Assembly (NCBI GenBank): GCA_944391425.1
Contig: CALXTO010000010.1
Location: forward strand, 1-43,684
Reading direction: 5' to 3'
DNA length: 43,684 bases
From: an uncultured Alphaproteobacteria bacterium
GTDB taxonomy: Bacteria; Pseudomonadota; Alphaproteobacteria; RF32; CAG-239
Below are positions 1 through 8,106 of this stretch, piece by piece. Within the stretch, counting starts at the first letter, position 1; the number at the start of each line of letters is the position of its first letter. The position numbers and the translations under genes are program-made. The notes under the pieces were generated by a model. It made no database searches. It was not told where the DNA came from and saw nothing but the letters and a program-made list of their open reading frames with translations.

Positions 1-134
1 GAAGGGTTGTCAATTGCCGAATTGACTTTTTTACCGGTGGACAATCTGTTCTGGGTAGCATCAACCTGCCTGCTGATGTTTTGCAGGCTCAGCAGATTGC
101 TCCTCATGCTTGCGGTCAGGCTGACTTTATCCAT
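1..134 (-). CDS. fliC: Flagellin, N-terminal fragment (cut by window edge)
   Basis: Only the first 44 codons lie in the window. Translated from the ATG at 134, the product begins MDKVSLTASMRSNLLSLQ and continues with RLSTGKKVNSAIDNP, the conserved D0/D1 N-terminal helix of flagellins, including the LSTGKKVNSA..NP stretch that is nearly invariant in the family. Flagellin is exported by the flagellar type III apparatus and polymerises into the filament. An AGAGGA ribosome-binding site lies just upstream of the ATG. The gene is transcribed leftward and the rho terminator lies upstream of it, so it probably has its own promoter in the 135-257 gap; I could not identify a convincing sigma-28 or sigma-54 site there. 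The plus-strand open frame over this region is a shadow. Confidence 0.88.
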   Translation of the reverse strand, partial: MDKVSLTASMRSNLLSLQNISRQVDATQNRLSTGKKVNSAIDNP

Positions 135-257
135 GGTTGTCCTCTTTGATTACCTATATCGACAATATATTAATAATAACCAAACAGGCAACAGACAGAG
201 GTTATTTTTCCACAAAAAATCCATGCAAGTCGTTGATACATAATGGATTACAAGGGA

Positions 258-290
258 TAGAAAAAAGCCCCTCAAAAGAGGGGCTTAGGT
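258..290 (-). terminator. Rho-independent terminator of rho
   Basis: On the minus strand, directly after the rho stop codon, a 9-bp perfect stem (AAGCCCCTC / GAGGGGCTT) with a TTTT loop is followed by a T run. It separates rho from the flagellin gene downstream. Confidence 0.85.
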
Positions 291-291
291 T

Positions 292-1545
292 TTAAGAATT
301 CATAGTATTGAAAAAATCGTCGTTATCTTTGCTTAAACGCAACTTATCCAATAAAAATTCCATACCGTCGGTCATGCCCATTTGCATCAGAACGCGACGC
401 AATACCCACATTTTAGAAAGACGCTCTTTATCCACCAAAAGTTCTTCTTTGCGGGTTCCGGAACGGGTAATGTCAATAGTCGGAAAGAGACGTTTATCAG
501 TCAGTTTGCGATCAAGGATAATTTCAGAATTGCCGGTTCCTTTAAATTCTTCAAAAATAACTTCGTCCATACGAGATCCTGTATCAATCAGAGCCGTGGC
601 TATAATTGTCAAAGAACCGCCTTCCTCCACGTTGCGCGCCGCACCAAGCAGACGTTTCGGACGCTGCAGAGCATTGGCATCGACACCGCCGGTTAAAACC
701 TTTCCTGAAGAAGGAATAACCGTATTATATGCACGACCCAGACGCGTAATGGAATCGAGCAAGATAACCACATCTTTTTTAGTTTCAACCAAGCGTTTGG
801 CTTTTTCTACAACCATCTCGGCTACCTGAACATGACGGCTGGCCGGTTCGTCAAAAGTGGAAGAAATAACTTCTCCTTTAACCGAGCGGGTCATATCGGT
901 AACTTCTTCGGGACGTTCGTCAATCAATAAAACCATCAGATAGCACTCAGGGTGATTGCTGGCAATGGCGTGAGCAATATTTTGCAGCATAACGGTTTTA
1001 CCGGTACGCGGCGGCGCAACAATCAACCCGCGCTGCCCTTTGCCCTGAGGGGCAATCAGATCAATAACTCTGGTTGTATAATCTTTTTCCCCGCAGATGA
1101 TGTCAAAATTCAGCTTATTGGTAGGATAAAGGGGGGTCAAATTGTCAAAATTAACTCTCAATTTTGACTTTTCAGGATCGTCGAAGTTGATTTTATTAAC
1201 TTTGACCAAGGCAAAATAACGTTCATTATCTTTGGGCGCGCGGATTTCGCCTTCAACCGTATCACCGGTGCGCAGGCCGAATTTTTTAACCTGAGCCGGA
1301 GAAACATATATGTCGTCGGGGCCGGCAAGGTAATTGGACTGCGCGGAGCGCAAAAAGCCAAATCCGTCCTGAAGGACTTCAATGGTACCTTCGCCGTAAA
1401 TTGTTTTATCGTCATCCGCCACTTTTTTTAAAATGGCAAACATCAGATCCTGCACCCGCATGGAAGAAGCATCTTCAATGCCGAGTTCTTCCGCCTGGGT
1501 CAGAAGCTCCGTAGGAGACTTTTGCTTTAAATCTTTTAAATTCAT
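292..1545 (-). CDS. rho: Transcription termination factor Rho
   Basis: A 417-residue protein, the usual length for Rho. It is a hexameric RNA-dependent ATPase that binds nascent transcripts and releases RNA polymerase. The N-terminal helical part (about 1-45) is followed by the cold-shock-like RNA-binding domain (GFGFLR and GPDDIYVS, about 60-82). The ATPase core carries the Walker A motif APPRTGKT at about 177-184 and the [11 protein letters not shown] stretch. The ATG at 1545 has AGGA a few bases upstream. The gene points away from the AT-rich gap at 1546-2027, with coaE–dnaQ on the other side; rho and coaE–dnaQ often lie close to the replication origin in Alphaproteobacteria. Nothing is missing from the protein. 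Confidence 0.97.
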   Translation of the reverse strand: MNLKDLKQKSPTELLTQAEELGIEDASSMRVQDLMFAILKKVADDDKTIYGEGTIEVLQDGFGFLRSAQSNYLAGPDDIYVSPAQVKKFGLRTGDTVEGEIRAPKDNERYFALVKVNKINFDDPEKSKLRVNFDNLTPLYPTNKLNFDIICGEKDYTTRVIDLIAPQGKGQRGLIVAPPRTGKTVMLQNIAHAIASNHPECYLMVLLIDERPEEVTDMTRSVKGEVISSTFDEPASRHVQVAEMVVEKAKRLVETKKDVVILLDSITRLGRAYNTVIPSSGKVLTGGVDANALQRPKRLLGAARNVEEGGSLTIIATALIDTGSRMDEVIFEEFKGTGNSEIILDRKLTDKRLFPTIDITRSGTRKEELLVDKERLSKMWVLRRVLMQMGMTDGMEFLLDKLRLSKDNDDFFNTMNS

Positions 1546-2027
1546 GGAAATCCTAAATACATGGAAAAGTAAATATGAGGAATTGTCGATTTTTTTATAG
1601 TATGTAAATTGAAAACTGTCAATTGATTATTATATGGCACTTTTATGAACAGCCCTGCAGGGCAAATATATATTTTTAAAATGTTTTGGTTGTTTGTTTA
1701 TCCCTGTGAGCTTTGTGGATTATTTTTTATTCATATTGATTTGCACAAAAGTGGTTCTTGTTTATAAATTTATGCATAAAATTTTAATCTTTTTTTAATA
1801 TTTAGATTTTTCAAATATGTATTTTCGTAAACTGTTTTTTAAAGCCCTGTGTACAGATTTTTTTATTAACAGGATGTGGAGTGTTTATTTAGCTGTGCGT
1901 AAGTTAACAGATTAAATTTTACAATGCGGTGATAAAAAGTTATAACAATGGTATTGCCTTGCAGTTATGCACAAAAGGTTAACAAACTGTTTATAACTCA
2001 TGTAAAGTTTTGATTAAAGGGCTTTTT
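1546..2027. other. Candidate chromosomal replication origin (oriC)
   Basis: This 482-bp gap between the divergent rho and coaE genes has no credible gene. It contains a perfect DnaA box (TTATGCACA, 1965-1973) and five single-mismatch versions of TTATNCACA: TGTGGATTA at 1714-1722, TGTTTATAA at 1759-1767 and 1988-1996, TTATGCATA at 1770-1778, and TGTGCGTAA at 1894-1902. A very AT-rich block at about 1765-1830 could serve as the unwinding element. A near-CtrA site (TTAA-N7-TTTA, 1979-1993) overlaps the last box. Known context: in many Alphaproteobacteria coaE, dnaQ and rho are close to the origin. The assignment is inference; in such AT-rich DNA some single-mismatch boxes are expected by chance. 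The promoters of rho and coaE must also lie here. Confidence 0.55.
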
Positions 2028-2633
2028 ATGAAACTTGTCGCTATAACCGGTTCAATAGGCTGCGGTAAAACCACGATTGCTAAAATCGTCAAAGGGCTCG
2101 GGTATACCGTTTTTGACGTTGACGGCTGGGTACGCCGGATTTATTTTAACAAATCTTTTTTGAACGTTTTGGAAGATAAATTTCCGGGAACGGTCAGAAA
2201 CGGCGTTGCCGATAAGAGGGCTTTGCGCAATATCGTGTTTTCAGACCGGAGTAAACTGCGGGTTTTGGAAGGAATGATCCATCCCTTTTTGAAAGATTAT
2301 CTGAAAAAGGTTATCCGCCGTAACGGACGTTGTGATGATTTGTTTTTTATTGACGTTGCCCTGCTTTTTGAAATGGGATGGGACAAATATTGCGATCTGA
2401 TTTTGGTTGCGGATGTTGATTATGAAATTCAAAAGCAAAGAGTGATGGACAGAGATAAAGTCAGCGCGGAAGATTTTGATAAGATAAATAATGTGCAGAT
2501 GAAAAACGAAGATAAGAAAGTTTTGGCAGATGTTGTTGTCAATACGGACAAGTCCCGTAATCTGCTTAAGGCAGAATTGATAAATATTATAAAAGGACTG
2601 GAAACCGCTTATGACCAGAGAAATTGTATTTGA
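2028..2633 (+). CDS. coaE: Dephospho-CoA kinase
   Basis: Last step of coenzyme A synthesis: ATP-dependent phosphorylation of the 3'-hydroxyl of dephospho-CoA, in the cytoplasm. The 201-residue product has the P-loop GSIGCGKTT at residues 8-16, the DVDGWVR substrate-binding stretch and the VIHP-like IHPFL segment typical of CoaE, followed by FIDVALLFEMGW. I chose the ATG at 2028 because AAAGGG precedes it; an upstream in-frame start at 2010 would add six residues without a ribosome-binding site. The 3' end overlaps dnaQ by 23 bp, so the two are probably translated from one message. Confidence 0.95.
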   Translation: MKLVAITGSIGCGKTTIAKIVKGLGYTVFDVDGWVRRIYFNKSFLNVLEDKFPGTVRNGVADKRALRNIVFSDRSKLRVLEGMIHPFLKDYLKKVIRRNGRCDDLFFIDVALLFEMGWDKYCDLILVADVDYEIQKQRVMDRDKVSAEDFDKINNVQMKNEDKKVLADVVVNTDKSRNLLKAELINIIKGLETAYDQRNCI

Positions 2634-3300
2634 TACCGAAACGACAGGATTTGATTATGCCAATGGGGAACGATTGGTTGAAATAGGCGCTGTGGAACTG
2701 GTTAACCATGTTCCGACGGGTGTTACTTTTCATCAGTATATTAATCCGGAAAAAGAAGTTCCTGAGGAGGTCGTCAAAGTTCACGGTTTGACTTATGAAT
2801 TTTTGAAGGATTTTCCAACTTTTGACAAGGTGGCTGACGAATGGCTTGATTTTATAGGCGATGCGACACTGGTTGCGCATAATGCTTCTTTTGACATTAA
2901 CTTTGTCAATTATGAGTTAAAACAGCTCGGAAAACCGGAAATGGAATGGGCCAGGGTGGTTGATACACTTGAAATAGCCCGTTCTTTGTTTCCGGGTACC
3001 CGGTGCAGTCTGGATGCGTTATGCAAACGTTTTGAAATAGACAACAGCAGCCGTACATTTCACGGAGCTCTTTTGGATGCTCAGCTGCTGGCGGAAGTTT
3101 ATCTGGAACTTTTGGGCGGAAAAGAACCCAGTCTTTTGCTGGACGGCAAAGAAAAAAATGTAAAAAACAACGTTGCGCAGACGGAAGATATTGTGCGGAA
3201 CTTCAAAGAAGCTCGCCTTTTTCCTTTAAGCGAGGAAGATATTAAAAAACATGAGAATTTTTTGTCCGAAAAAATAAAAGGAGCAATTTGGACCAGTTAA
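2611..3300 (+). CDS. dnaQ: DNA polymerase III epsilon subunit (proofreading exonuclease)
   Basis: The 3'-5' proofreading exonuclease of the replicative polymerase. The 229-residue protein carries the DEDDh active site: D8 and E10 in FDTETTGF, D95 in HNASFDINF, and H151 and D156 in HGALLDAQ. The C-terminal tail (about 175-229), which in the family contacts the alpha subunit, is Lys/Glu-rich here. The start is inside the end of coaE. Gene order coaE–dnaQ is standard for Alphaproteobacteria. Its last codons also form one arm of a hairpin that serves as terminator for the convergent gene. Confidence 0.96.
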   Translation: MTREIVFDTETTGFDYANGERLVEIGAVELVNHVPTGVTFHQYINPEKEVPEEVVKVHGLTYEFLKDFPTFDKVADEWLDFIGDATLVAHNASFDINFVNYELKQLGKPEMEWARVVDTLEIARSLFPGTRCSLDALCKRFEIDNSSRTFHGALLDAQLLAEVYLELLGGKEPSLLLDGKEKNVKNNVAQTEDIVRNFKEARLFPLSEEDIKKHENFLSEKIKGAIWTS

Positions 3301-3308
3301 ATTGCTCC
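3271..3308 (-). terminator. Terminator of the 3318-3653 gene, embedded in the dnaQ 3' end
   Basis: Inverted repeat GGAGCAATTT (3280-3289) and AAATTGCTCC (3299-3308) with a 9-nt loop. Read on the minus strand it is followed by TTTTATTTTTT, so it is an efficient-looking intrinsic terminator for the leftward gene. On the plus strand there is no T run. The stem includes the dnaQ stop codon. Confidence 0.7.
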
Positions 3309-3317
3309 CTTGGGCAT

Positions 3318-3653
3318 TTAGTCGTTCGGAACAATCAGGGTATCGTCTTCTACGTTAACGGAATCGGGTGTTGATGTTTCCGTGATGTTTTCCAGAACAG
3401 TTGCCCCGTTGTTGGAAGTCGGCTGGAATTCCGGCTGCGATTGGTTTACGGGTTGCGCTGCCTGAACAGGAGCACTTGGGTTTTGGACTGCGGATGGTGC
3501 AGGGGTTGAAACGATGTAACCTTCTTCAATCATCATTATATTTTCGGAACCGGGGTTTCCAACCACGGTACTTTCGTTTTGTGCCAGAGCATCAGTATTT
3601 CCGGCACAGACTGCCAATGCGAGGGCGGACAAGAACAGGTTTGATTTTTTCAT
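3318..3653 (-). CDS. Small exported protein, function unknown
   Basis: I do not recognise this 111-residue protein. Residues 1-24 form a Sec signal peptide (Lys-Lys, hydrophobic core LFLSALALAVCA, then ALA before Gln). The mature part is low-complexity, rich in Pro, Ala, Gln, Asn and Thr, acidic toward the end (VEDDTLIVPND), with no cysteine after the signal region, no membrane segment and no enzyme motif. It could be a periplasmic linker-like or surface-associated protein. GAGG precedes the ATG. It is convergent with dnaQ and followed by its own terminator. Confidence 0.7.
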   Translation of the reverse strand: MKKSNLFLSALALAVCAGNTDALAQNESTVVGNPGSENIMMIEEGYIVSTPAPSAVQNPSAPVQAAQPVNQSQPEFQPTSNNGATVLENITETSTPDSVNVEDDTLIVPND

Positions 3654-3800
3654 TTTAACCTCTTTTTTATTGTGAACCTGATCGTTTATATATTTATGTT
3701 TTGAGGATATTCAAGAAGGTTTGCTTAATATTTCGTTGACGAATTAAGGGAATTGTTTAATATTGTCCTGATAATAAATAATAATAAAACGGAGTTAAAA

Positions 3801-4463
3801 TTGATTTTCGGTAAAAATTATCTGATATGGGATTTGGACGACACCCTTTATAATAAAACAGAAGAGTTTGCGGATATTTTAGACACGACAATGGCAAAAG
3901 CCCTGGTGGAAGATTTAAAGCTTCCTATGGATTTTGAAACAGCTAAGCAAAAAGTTACAGAATCATATAAAATATACCGTGACGGCGGTGAGGTATTTTA
4001 TCGTGATTATGGGGTTAAACCAAGAGATTTGTTCAAAGCGTATCATTTCAGAAAACCGGTTGAGAAGATTGTTCCATATGATAATCTTCTTGAAAAGATA
4101 GAAAAAGTTCCGGCCGAACAATATATTTTTACGGCCAGCGATCGTTATGCTTCGGAAAAAATTTTAAAACATCTGGGAATATATGAGTTTTTTAAAGACC
4201 GTTATTATTCGGTAGAAGATTTCGGCGTTTATAAGAAAAACGAAAGTTCAGAAGTTTATAGGCAATATTGTGAAAAAATAGGTGTTGATCCCACGGATTG
4301 CGTATTTGTGGACGACAGTTATTCCAATCTGGAATTTGCTAAAGAAATTGGTATGACGACTGTGCGGATTTATTACCGCAACAATTCAGCCAAGGACAAA
4401 ACCTACATTGATTATGCTTATAAAGGCGTTTTAAGCTTTTTGGATGATGTTATCAAACCTTAA
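3801..4463 (+). CDS. HAD-superfamily hydrolase, pyrimidine 5'-nucleotidase type
   Basis: A 220-residue HAD phosphatase of the SDT1/YjjG-like pyrimidine 5'-nucleotidase group, probably dephosphorylating a nucleotide or a small phosphorylated metabolite. Motif I is WDLDDTLYN (nucleophile D11, acid D13), motif II is the Ser/Thr of IFTASDR, a Lys lies in the VYKKNESSEVY region, and motif IV is CVFVDDSYSNLEFA. The cap is helical (about 20-90). I chose the TTG at 3801 because GGAG lies six bases upstream and the protein then starts directly before the HAD core; an in-frame TTG at 3753 adds an Asn/Ile-rich extension without a ribosome-binding site. Substrate cannot be told from sequence. Confidence 0.85.
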   Translation: MIFGKNYLIWDLDDTLYNKTEEFADILDTTMAKALVEDLKLPMDFETAKQKVTESYKIYRDGGEVFYRDYGVKPRDLFKAYHFRKPVEKIVPYDNLLEKIEKVPAEQYIFTASDRYASEKILKHLGIYEFFKDRYYSVEDFGVYKKNESSEVYRQYCEKIGVDPTDCVFVDDSYSNLEFAKEIGMTTVRIYYRNNSAKDKTYIDYAYKGVLSFLDDVIKP

Positions 4464-4465
4464 AG

Positions 4466-5125
4466 TTAACGGCAAAGCTGCTGTTCATACTGGTAATTGT
4501 CGGCATTGTCCAGTTTATGCTGTTCTTTCAGCATTTCTTTTTTAAAAAAGTCAATCAAAGGCGACAATCTTACATTATATTCCCTTGTAAGTTCCGCAGA
4601 AGCTTTGTCAACCTCGGAGATGTTTGCAACATGAACGGGTTTGACATCTTTAACAATTTTATAAAAAGCATGCTGAAAAAGGGGCAGAAAGTAATCAAGA
4701 GCCGTTTTGTTTATTTGCTGGTGAGTCTGTTCGTGACGGATGACAAGTTCCGTTTTGCATTTGTCTTTGCGAATTTCTTTTGAAACGTAAATAACAGGGT
4801 CAGAAAAGCCGATGTAAACTTTAATGCGTTCGGGAACAACGCAGATATTGTAGTTGCTGACAAATCTGCCCACTGTATCCGCAGAAATTTCCCATTCAAC
4901 GTCTACCGTAGCCAAGCCGGAGGCAAAAAGTCCCTTTTCCATAATGCCGTATTGACTGGCAATGGCTGTTATTTCCGAATTGGTCTTACTTAAATCATAG
5001 TTGAGAGAACCGTATGAAGAATAAAATTCTATTTCGGGATTAACCGGAAAATCCGAGCAATCGTAAGCAAAGGCCGTTTCGACAAGACAGGAGCAAAATA
5101 TTAATATAAAAAAAAGTTTTTTCAT
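4466..5125 (-). CDS. Secreted protein with HExxH zinc-peptidase motif
   Basis: This 219-residue protein has a signal peptide (1-20, ending AFA) and a mature domain with HEQTH at 131-135, preceded by a hydrophobic LVIR strand, as in gluzincin-type metallopeptidases. Further cysteines (C23, C95, C123, C218) could form disulfides in the periplasm. The arrangement, a small beta-rich domain followed by an HExxH helix and a helical tail, recalls the DUF922 group of putative Zn-dependent proteases, but this is a guess at family level. A third zinc ligand is not obvious; a Glu in the SAELTREY helix is a candidate. The 3' end lies 3 bp from the convergent HAD gene. No clear ribosome-binding site is visible before the ATG. 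Confidence 0.7.
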   Translation of the reverse strand: MKKLFFILIFCSCLVETAFAYDCSDFPVNPEIEFYSSYGSLNYDLSKTNSEITAIASQYGIMEKGLFASGLATVDVEWEISADTVGRFVSNYNICVVPERIKVYIGFSDPVIYVSKEIRKDKCKTELVIRHEQTHQQINKTALDYFLPLFQHAFYKIVKDVKPVHVANISEVDKASAELTREYNVRLSPLIDFFKKEMLKEQHKLDNADNYQYEQQLCR

Positions 5126-5176
5126 GTAATCTAGATTAAAGTTAATTTGTTAAATTATGGTTGACGAGGCGTTTTT

Positions 5177-5605
5177 ATGAAAAAATATAAGCTTTTTATC
5201 TGGGCCTTGATTCTGATTGGAGCCAGCAGCGCTGTTTTGGCACAGGGGACGTATGTCAGAAAACATTTGGAACCGGACTTTTTTATACCGGAAGATGCCA
5301 AGTCCAAACCTGAAAAACTGCCTCCGGTGCGGGTTTCACCGCGATATTATGGCGGTGAAAATTTAACTACAGAAATTATTTCTCAGGAAATTACACCTGA
5401 TTATCAGCTAAAATATGACGAGTACAGCAAGGACGTCGAACAGCTTAAGAACAGCGGTACAATTCCTGAAAACAAAAAACTTGAAGAAGATTTACAAAAA
5501 ATGAGTTCCGGCGAACGTTTTAAAGTCGAAAAAAAACCTTATCAAAAAAGTTCCGTACAGGAAGAATTTGACAAGGTTTTGGAGCAAAGTTTGCTGAATA
5601 ACTAG
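5177..5605 (+). CDS. Exported protein, function unknown
   Basis: The 142-residue product has a signal peptide (1-22, ending VLA before QG). The mature part begins with a Pro-rich, Tyr-containing stretch (EDAKSKPEKLPPVRVSPRYY) and ends in a charged helical segment rich in Lys, Glu and Gln (about 80-142). No cysteine, no membrane span and no catalytic motif is visible. GAGG precedes the ATG. Its stop overlaps that of the convergent lipoprotein gene. It is divergent from the HExxH protein gene, with only 51 bp between start codons, so the two may share a promoter region. I do not recognise the family. Confidence 0.7.
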   Translation: MKKYKLFIWALILIGASSAVLAQGTYVRKHLEPDFFIPEDAKSKPEKLPPVRVSPRYYGGENLTTEIISQEITPDYQLKYDEYSKDVEQLKNSGTIPENKKLEEDLQKMSSGERFKVEKKPYQKSSVQEEFDKVLEQSLLNN

Positions 5606-6099
5606 GATTCTATGGCATAAAGATCTTTAACAATCCATGAATTGTCCTGCATTTTCAGAACGTAAATAATGTTTCCGTTGCACAGGCCGAACCAATTGCC
5701 ATTGCAGGTGCTCTGCGTATAGACTTCTATGGAGCCGTCATTTAAAGGTTTTATTTTGGTGATTTTATAGGATTGAGAAGTCGGTCTTTGCAGGCTTTCA
5801 TCTTCCATAAATACAAAAGAAGGCATGGCAGATTTGAGGTTTGCGCATTCTTCAAAATGGGGATTTATTGTGCATTTTACGGTTGCATTAATAGCGCAGA
5901 CAATCTGACTGTTGTTGTCACATCCGGGCGAGAGCGTATTAATGTCAAATGAGAAAACGGTATCTTTATCGATCGTTTGGGAAGCGTTTGCGGCAATTTC
6001 GGCATTGGCTGTCGCCTGATTTTCCTGTTTTTGGGAATCGTTTTTGGAACAAGCATAAACAAATACAGTCAAAAAAAGTAAAGCAAAAAGTTTTTTCAT
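5602..6099 (-). CDS. Predicted lipoprotein, function unknown
   Basis: A 165-residue protein with a lipoprotein signal: MKKLFALLFLTVFVYAC, where YAC is the lipobox and C17 the lipidated cysteine, followed by a Ser/Asn/Gln-rich linker (about 18-45). The globular part has six more cysteines (CDNNSQIVC, KCTINPHFEEC, CNGNWFGLC), probably three disulfides, and ends in a beta-rich segment (IIYVLKMQDNSWIVKDLYAI) that resembles lumazine-binding or NTF2-like lipoprotein tails. Residue +2 is Ser, so outer-membrane sorting is likely if Lol rules apply. AGGA lies upstream of the ATG. Family not recognised. Confidence 0.75.
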   Translation of the reverse strand: MKKLFALLFLTVFVYACSKNDSQKQENQATANAEIAANASQTIDKDTVFSFDINTLSPGCDNNSQIVCAINATVKCTINPHFEECANLKSAMPSFVFMEDESLQRPTSQSYKITKIKPLNDGSIEVYTQSTCNGNWFGLCNGNIIYVLKMQDNSWIVKDLYAIES

Positions 6100-6158
6100 G
6101 TGTTTTTCCTAAAATAGCGATTGTTACTTTTTCAATATAGCTTAATTTTTATATTTTT

Positions 6159-7322
6159 CTATAGATTTTTTCCGGCGACGTAGCCACTGGAGAAAGCCCA
6201 TTGCAGGTTGAAACCGCCGAGTTCTCCGGTAATATCCAAAACTTCTCCGGTAAAGTAAAGGTTTTTTATTTTTTTGCTTTCCATTGTGCGGGAGGAAACG
6301 TCAGCCGTATCTATTCCGCCGGCAGTGACTTCTGCCTGCCTGAATCCTCGGGTGCCGGCAGGGACTATTGTCCAGGCGTTGATTCTTGAGCTGATTTCAC
6401 GCAGTTTTTTGTCCGGTGTTTCAGCAAGAAACAATGATGGTTCTCCGATTATAAAATTGATGAATTTGTCCGGAAAAAAAGCTTTAAATACAGTGTTTAC
6501 TTTTTGTTTTGAATTTTGTTTCAAAGATTTCAGATGGGCAAAAACATCTGTTTCGGGAAGAAAGTTTATTTGCAGCGGCATGCCTTTGTTCCAGTAGAGG
6601 GAAGCCTGAAGGGCGGCCGGACCCGAAAGTCCGAAATGGGTAAACAACAGGTCTTCTTTTATGCGGCGGGATCCTGTTTTTATTTCTACGGGAAGGGATA
6701 TTCCCTGCAGATACTTCAGGTGTTTCATGACTGAAGAGTCAAGATTAAAGGGAACCAATGCCGGGCGGCAGGGTATAATACGATGACCAGTTTTTTTGGC
6801 TGCGTCATATCCGGCTGAAGAAACGCCGAGGCCGGGGTAAGACAGTCCCCCGCAGGAAATAACCAGAGAAGTACATTCCAGAGAGTTTTTTTCCGTTTTG
6901 ACAATAAAACCGTTTTTTGTTTGTTCAAACCCTTTAAATACGGTGTTATAAAAAAATTCGGCAGCAGATGTTTCCTGCAGCAGAGCTTTGATTAAAACAG
7001 CTGAAGTTTCACTGCAAAAGAAGCGTCCCGGCGTTTTTTGGTAGGTTTTGATACGATGGTTTTGAACAAATTGGAGCATATCCCGGGGAGAAAATTGTTT
7101 GAGAGCCGAAATGCAAAAATCAGGGTTGGATGATAGATAATGTTCTTTTGATGCAGCCATATTGGTAAAGTTGCATTTTCCGCCCCCGGAAACAGAAACT
7201 TTTTGTAAAGCCTTAGGATTGTGTTCTATAACGGCAATGCTTTTGCCGCGGCGCAGCGCCGTGGCAGCGCACATAAGTCCGGAAGCTCCGGCTCCGATTA
7301 TGACGGCATCAAAGTGTTTCAT
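6159..7322 (-). CDS. FAD-dependent oxidoreductase, BaiN/HI0933 family
   Basis: A 387-residue flavoprotein of the HI0933/BaiN family (NAD(P)/FAD-dependent oxidoreductases). The N-terminal Rossmann motif is IIGAGASGLMCA (about 8-19), followed by the family signature SGGGKCNFTN (about 45-54). A second conserved glycine motif, CGGLSYPGLG, is in the middle, and the C-terminal FAD-contacting stretch is LYFTGEVLDITGELGGFNLQ. Length fits the family. The physiological substrate is unknown for most members; BaiN acts on bile-acid intermediates in a gut Clostridium, but that role should not be transferred here. No ribosome-binding site is evident before the ATG. A terminator of the upstream OMP gene separates it from its neighbour. 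Confidence 0.9.
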   Translation of the reverse strand: MKHFDAVIIGAGASGLMCAATALRRGKSIAVIEHNPKALQKVSVSGGGKCNFTNMAASKEHYLSSNPDFCISALKQFSPRDMLQFVQNHRIKTYQKTPGRFFCSETSAVLIKALLQETSAAEFFYNTVFKGFEQTKNGFIVKTEKNSLECTSLVISCGGLSYPGLGVSSAGYDAAKKTGHRIIPCRPALVPFNLDSSVMKHLKYLQGISLPVEIKTGSRRIKEDLLFTHFGLSGPAALQASLYWNKGMPLQINFLPETDVFAHLKSLKQNSKQKVNTVFKAFFPDKFINFIIGEPSLFLAETPDKKLREISSRINAWTIVPAGTRGFRQAEVTAGGIDTADVSSRTMESKKIKNLYFTGEVLDITGELGGFNLQWAFSSGYVAGKNL

Positions 7323-7348
7323 GCAGCAAACTATAGCAGCAAAAATAA

Positions 7349-7379
7349 AAAAAGGAAGAGTTTTTGCTCTTCCTTTTTA
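7349..7379 (-). terminator. Terminator of the outer-membrane barrel gene
   Basis: Stem AAAAAGGAAGAG / CTCTTCCTTTTT with a short A-rich loop on the minus strand, followed by a T run. It lies between the barrel gene stop (7398) and the start of the BaiN-like gene. Confidence 0.85.
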
Positions 7380-7397
7380 ACAGACATATTGTCCGAA

Positions 7398-7934
7398 TTA
7401 GAAACTGTATCTGAGACCCAGAGAACCTTCGTCAATGTGATCAATACTGCCGAGTTTGTCGGTAAAGGTATAACGATACAAAGCTCTGACAGCCAGATTA
7501 TCGGTGAAGGAGTACTGAACACCGGCACCCAGACGATATCCCAAACCGTTTTCGGTTTCTCTTTGAGCACCGTCTTCTTTGTATTTGATGTCGATATCAG
7601 CAATACCGGCCGTGCCGACGAGAGCGAAAACCTGATCGCAGCCCAGAGGCAGGTAGCCATAAAGATCAAGACCATAAGATCTCATAGAAAATTCATCTGT
7701 TCCGGCTCCGGTGTTAACACGATCGGAATCTGTAAACTGGTAAAAAACTTCAGTACCGAAGTATTTGTTGTAATCCGTACCAACGGAAACTTTGCCACCG
7801 GCATTAAACGTGGCAGCACGAGCATCGGTATAAGTATAGTCTGCAGCGACATAAGGTCTGAATTCTGCAGCGCTGGCGCTGGCCGTAAAAGCCAAAGCAG
7901 ACGCGGCGGCCATCAAGGCAATAGTTCTTCTCAT
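7398..7934 (-). CDS. Outer-membrane beta-barrel protein (OmpA/Omp25-like small porin family)
   Basis: A 178-residue precursor with signal peptide (1-22, ending ASA before AEF). The mature chain shows alternating hydrophobic/polar strands typical of an eight-stranded barrel (FRPYVAADYTYTD, YFGTEVFYQFT, YGLDLYGYLPL, LGYRLGAGVQYSF, LAVRALYRYTF) and ends SLGLRYSF with the terminal aromatic residue used as a BAM signal. Aromatic residues and Tyr-Thr pairs flank the strands. This is the OMP_b-brl type common in Alphaproteobacteria, often abundant, with structural or immunogenic rather than catalytic roles. AAGGGAT precedes the ATG, and the gene has its own terminator, so it is probably a single, well expressed transcription unit. 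Confidence 0.87.
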   Translation of the reverse strand: MRRTIALMAAASALAFTASASAAEFRPYVAADYTYTDARAATFNAGGKVSVGTDYNKYFGTEVFYQFTDSDRVNTGAGTDEFSMRSYGLDLYGYLPLGCDQVFALVGTAGIADIDIKYKEDGAQRETENGLGYRLGAGVQYSFTDNLAVRALYRYTFTDKLGSIDHIDEGSLGLRYSF

Positions 7935-8106
7935 GTATGTTATCCCTTTATATATAAAGTTTAAGTCAAGAATATCCGCAATATCGGAATTCGTTACGCC
8001 TAATACTATAGTCGATAAATTTTTAAAGTGAAGTAAATTAATATTACAAAATGATTGTTTAGTGAAATTTTTAGTGATATTCTGTAAACAGTTAAGGAGT
8101 TTTATA

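Noticed and set aside
7..243. Plus-strand open frame at the left edge
   Set aside because: It is antisense to the flagellin N-terminus, has no ribosome-binding site and no recognisable sequence.
135..257. Sigma-28 promoter for flagellin (GTCGATAT element)
   Set aside because: The -10-like match is partial and no -35-like TAAA sits at the right distance.
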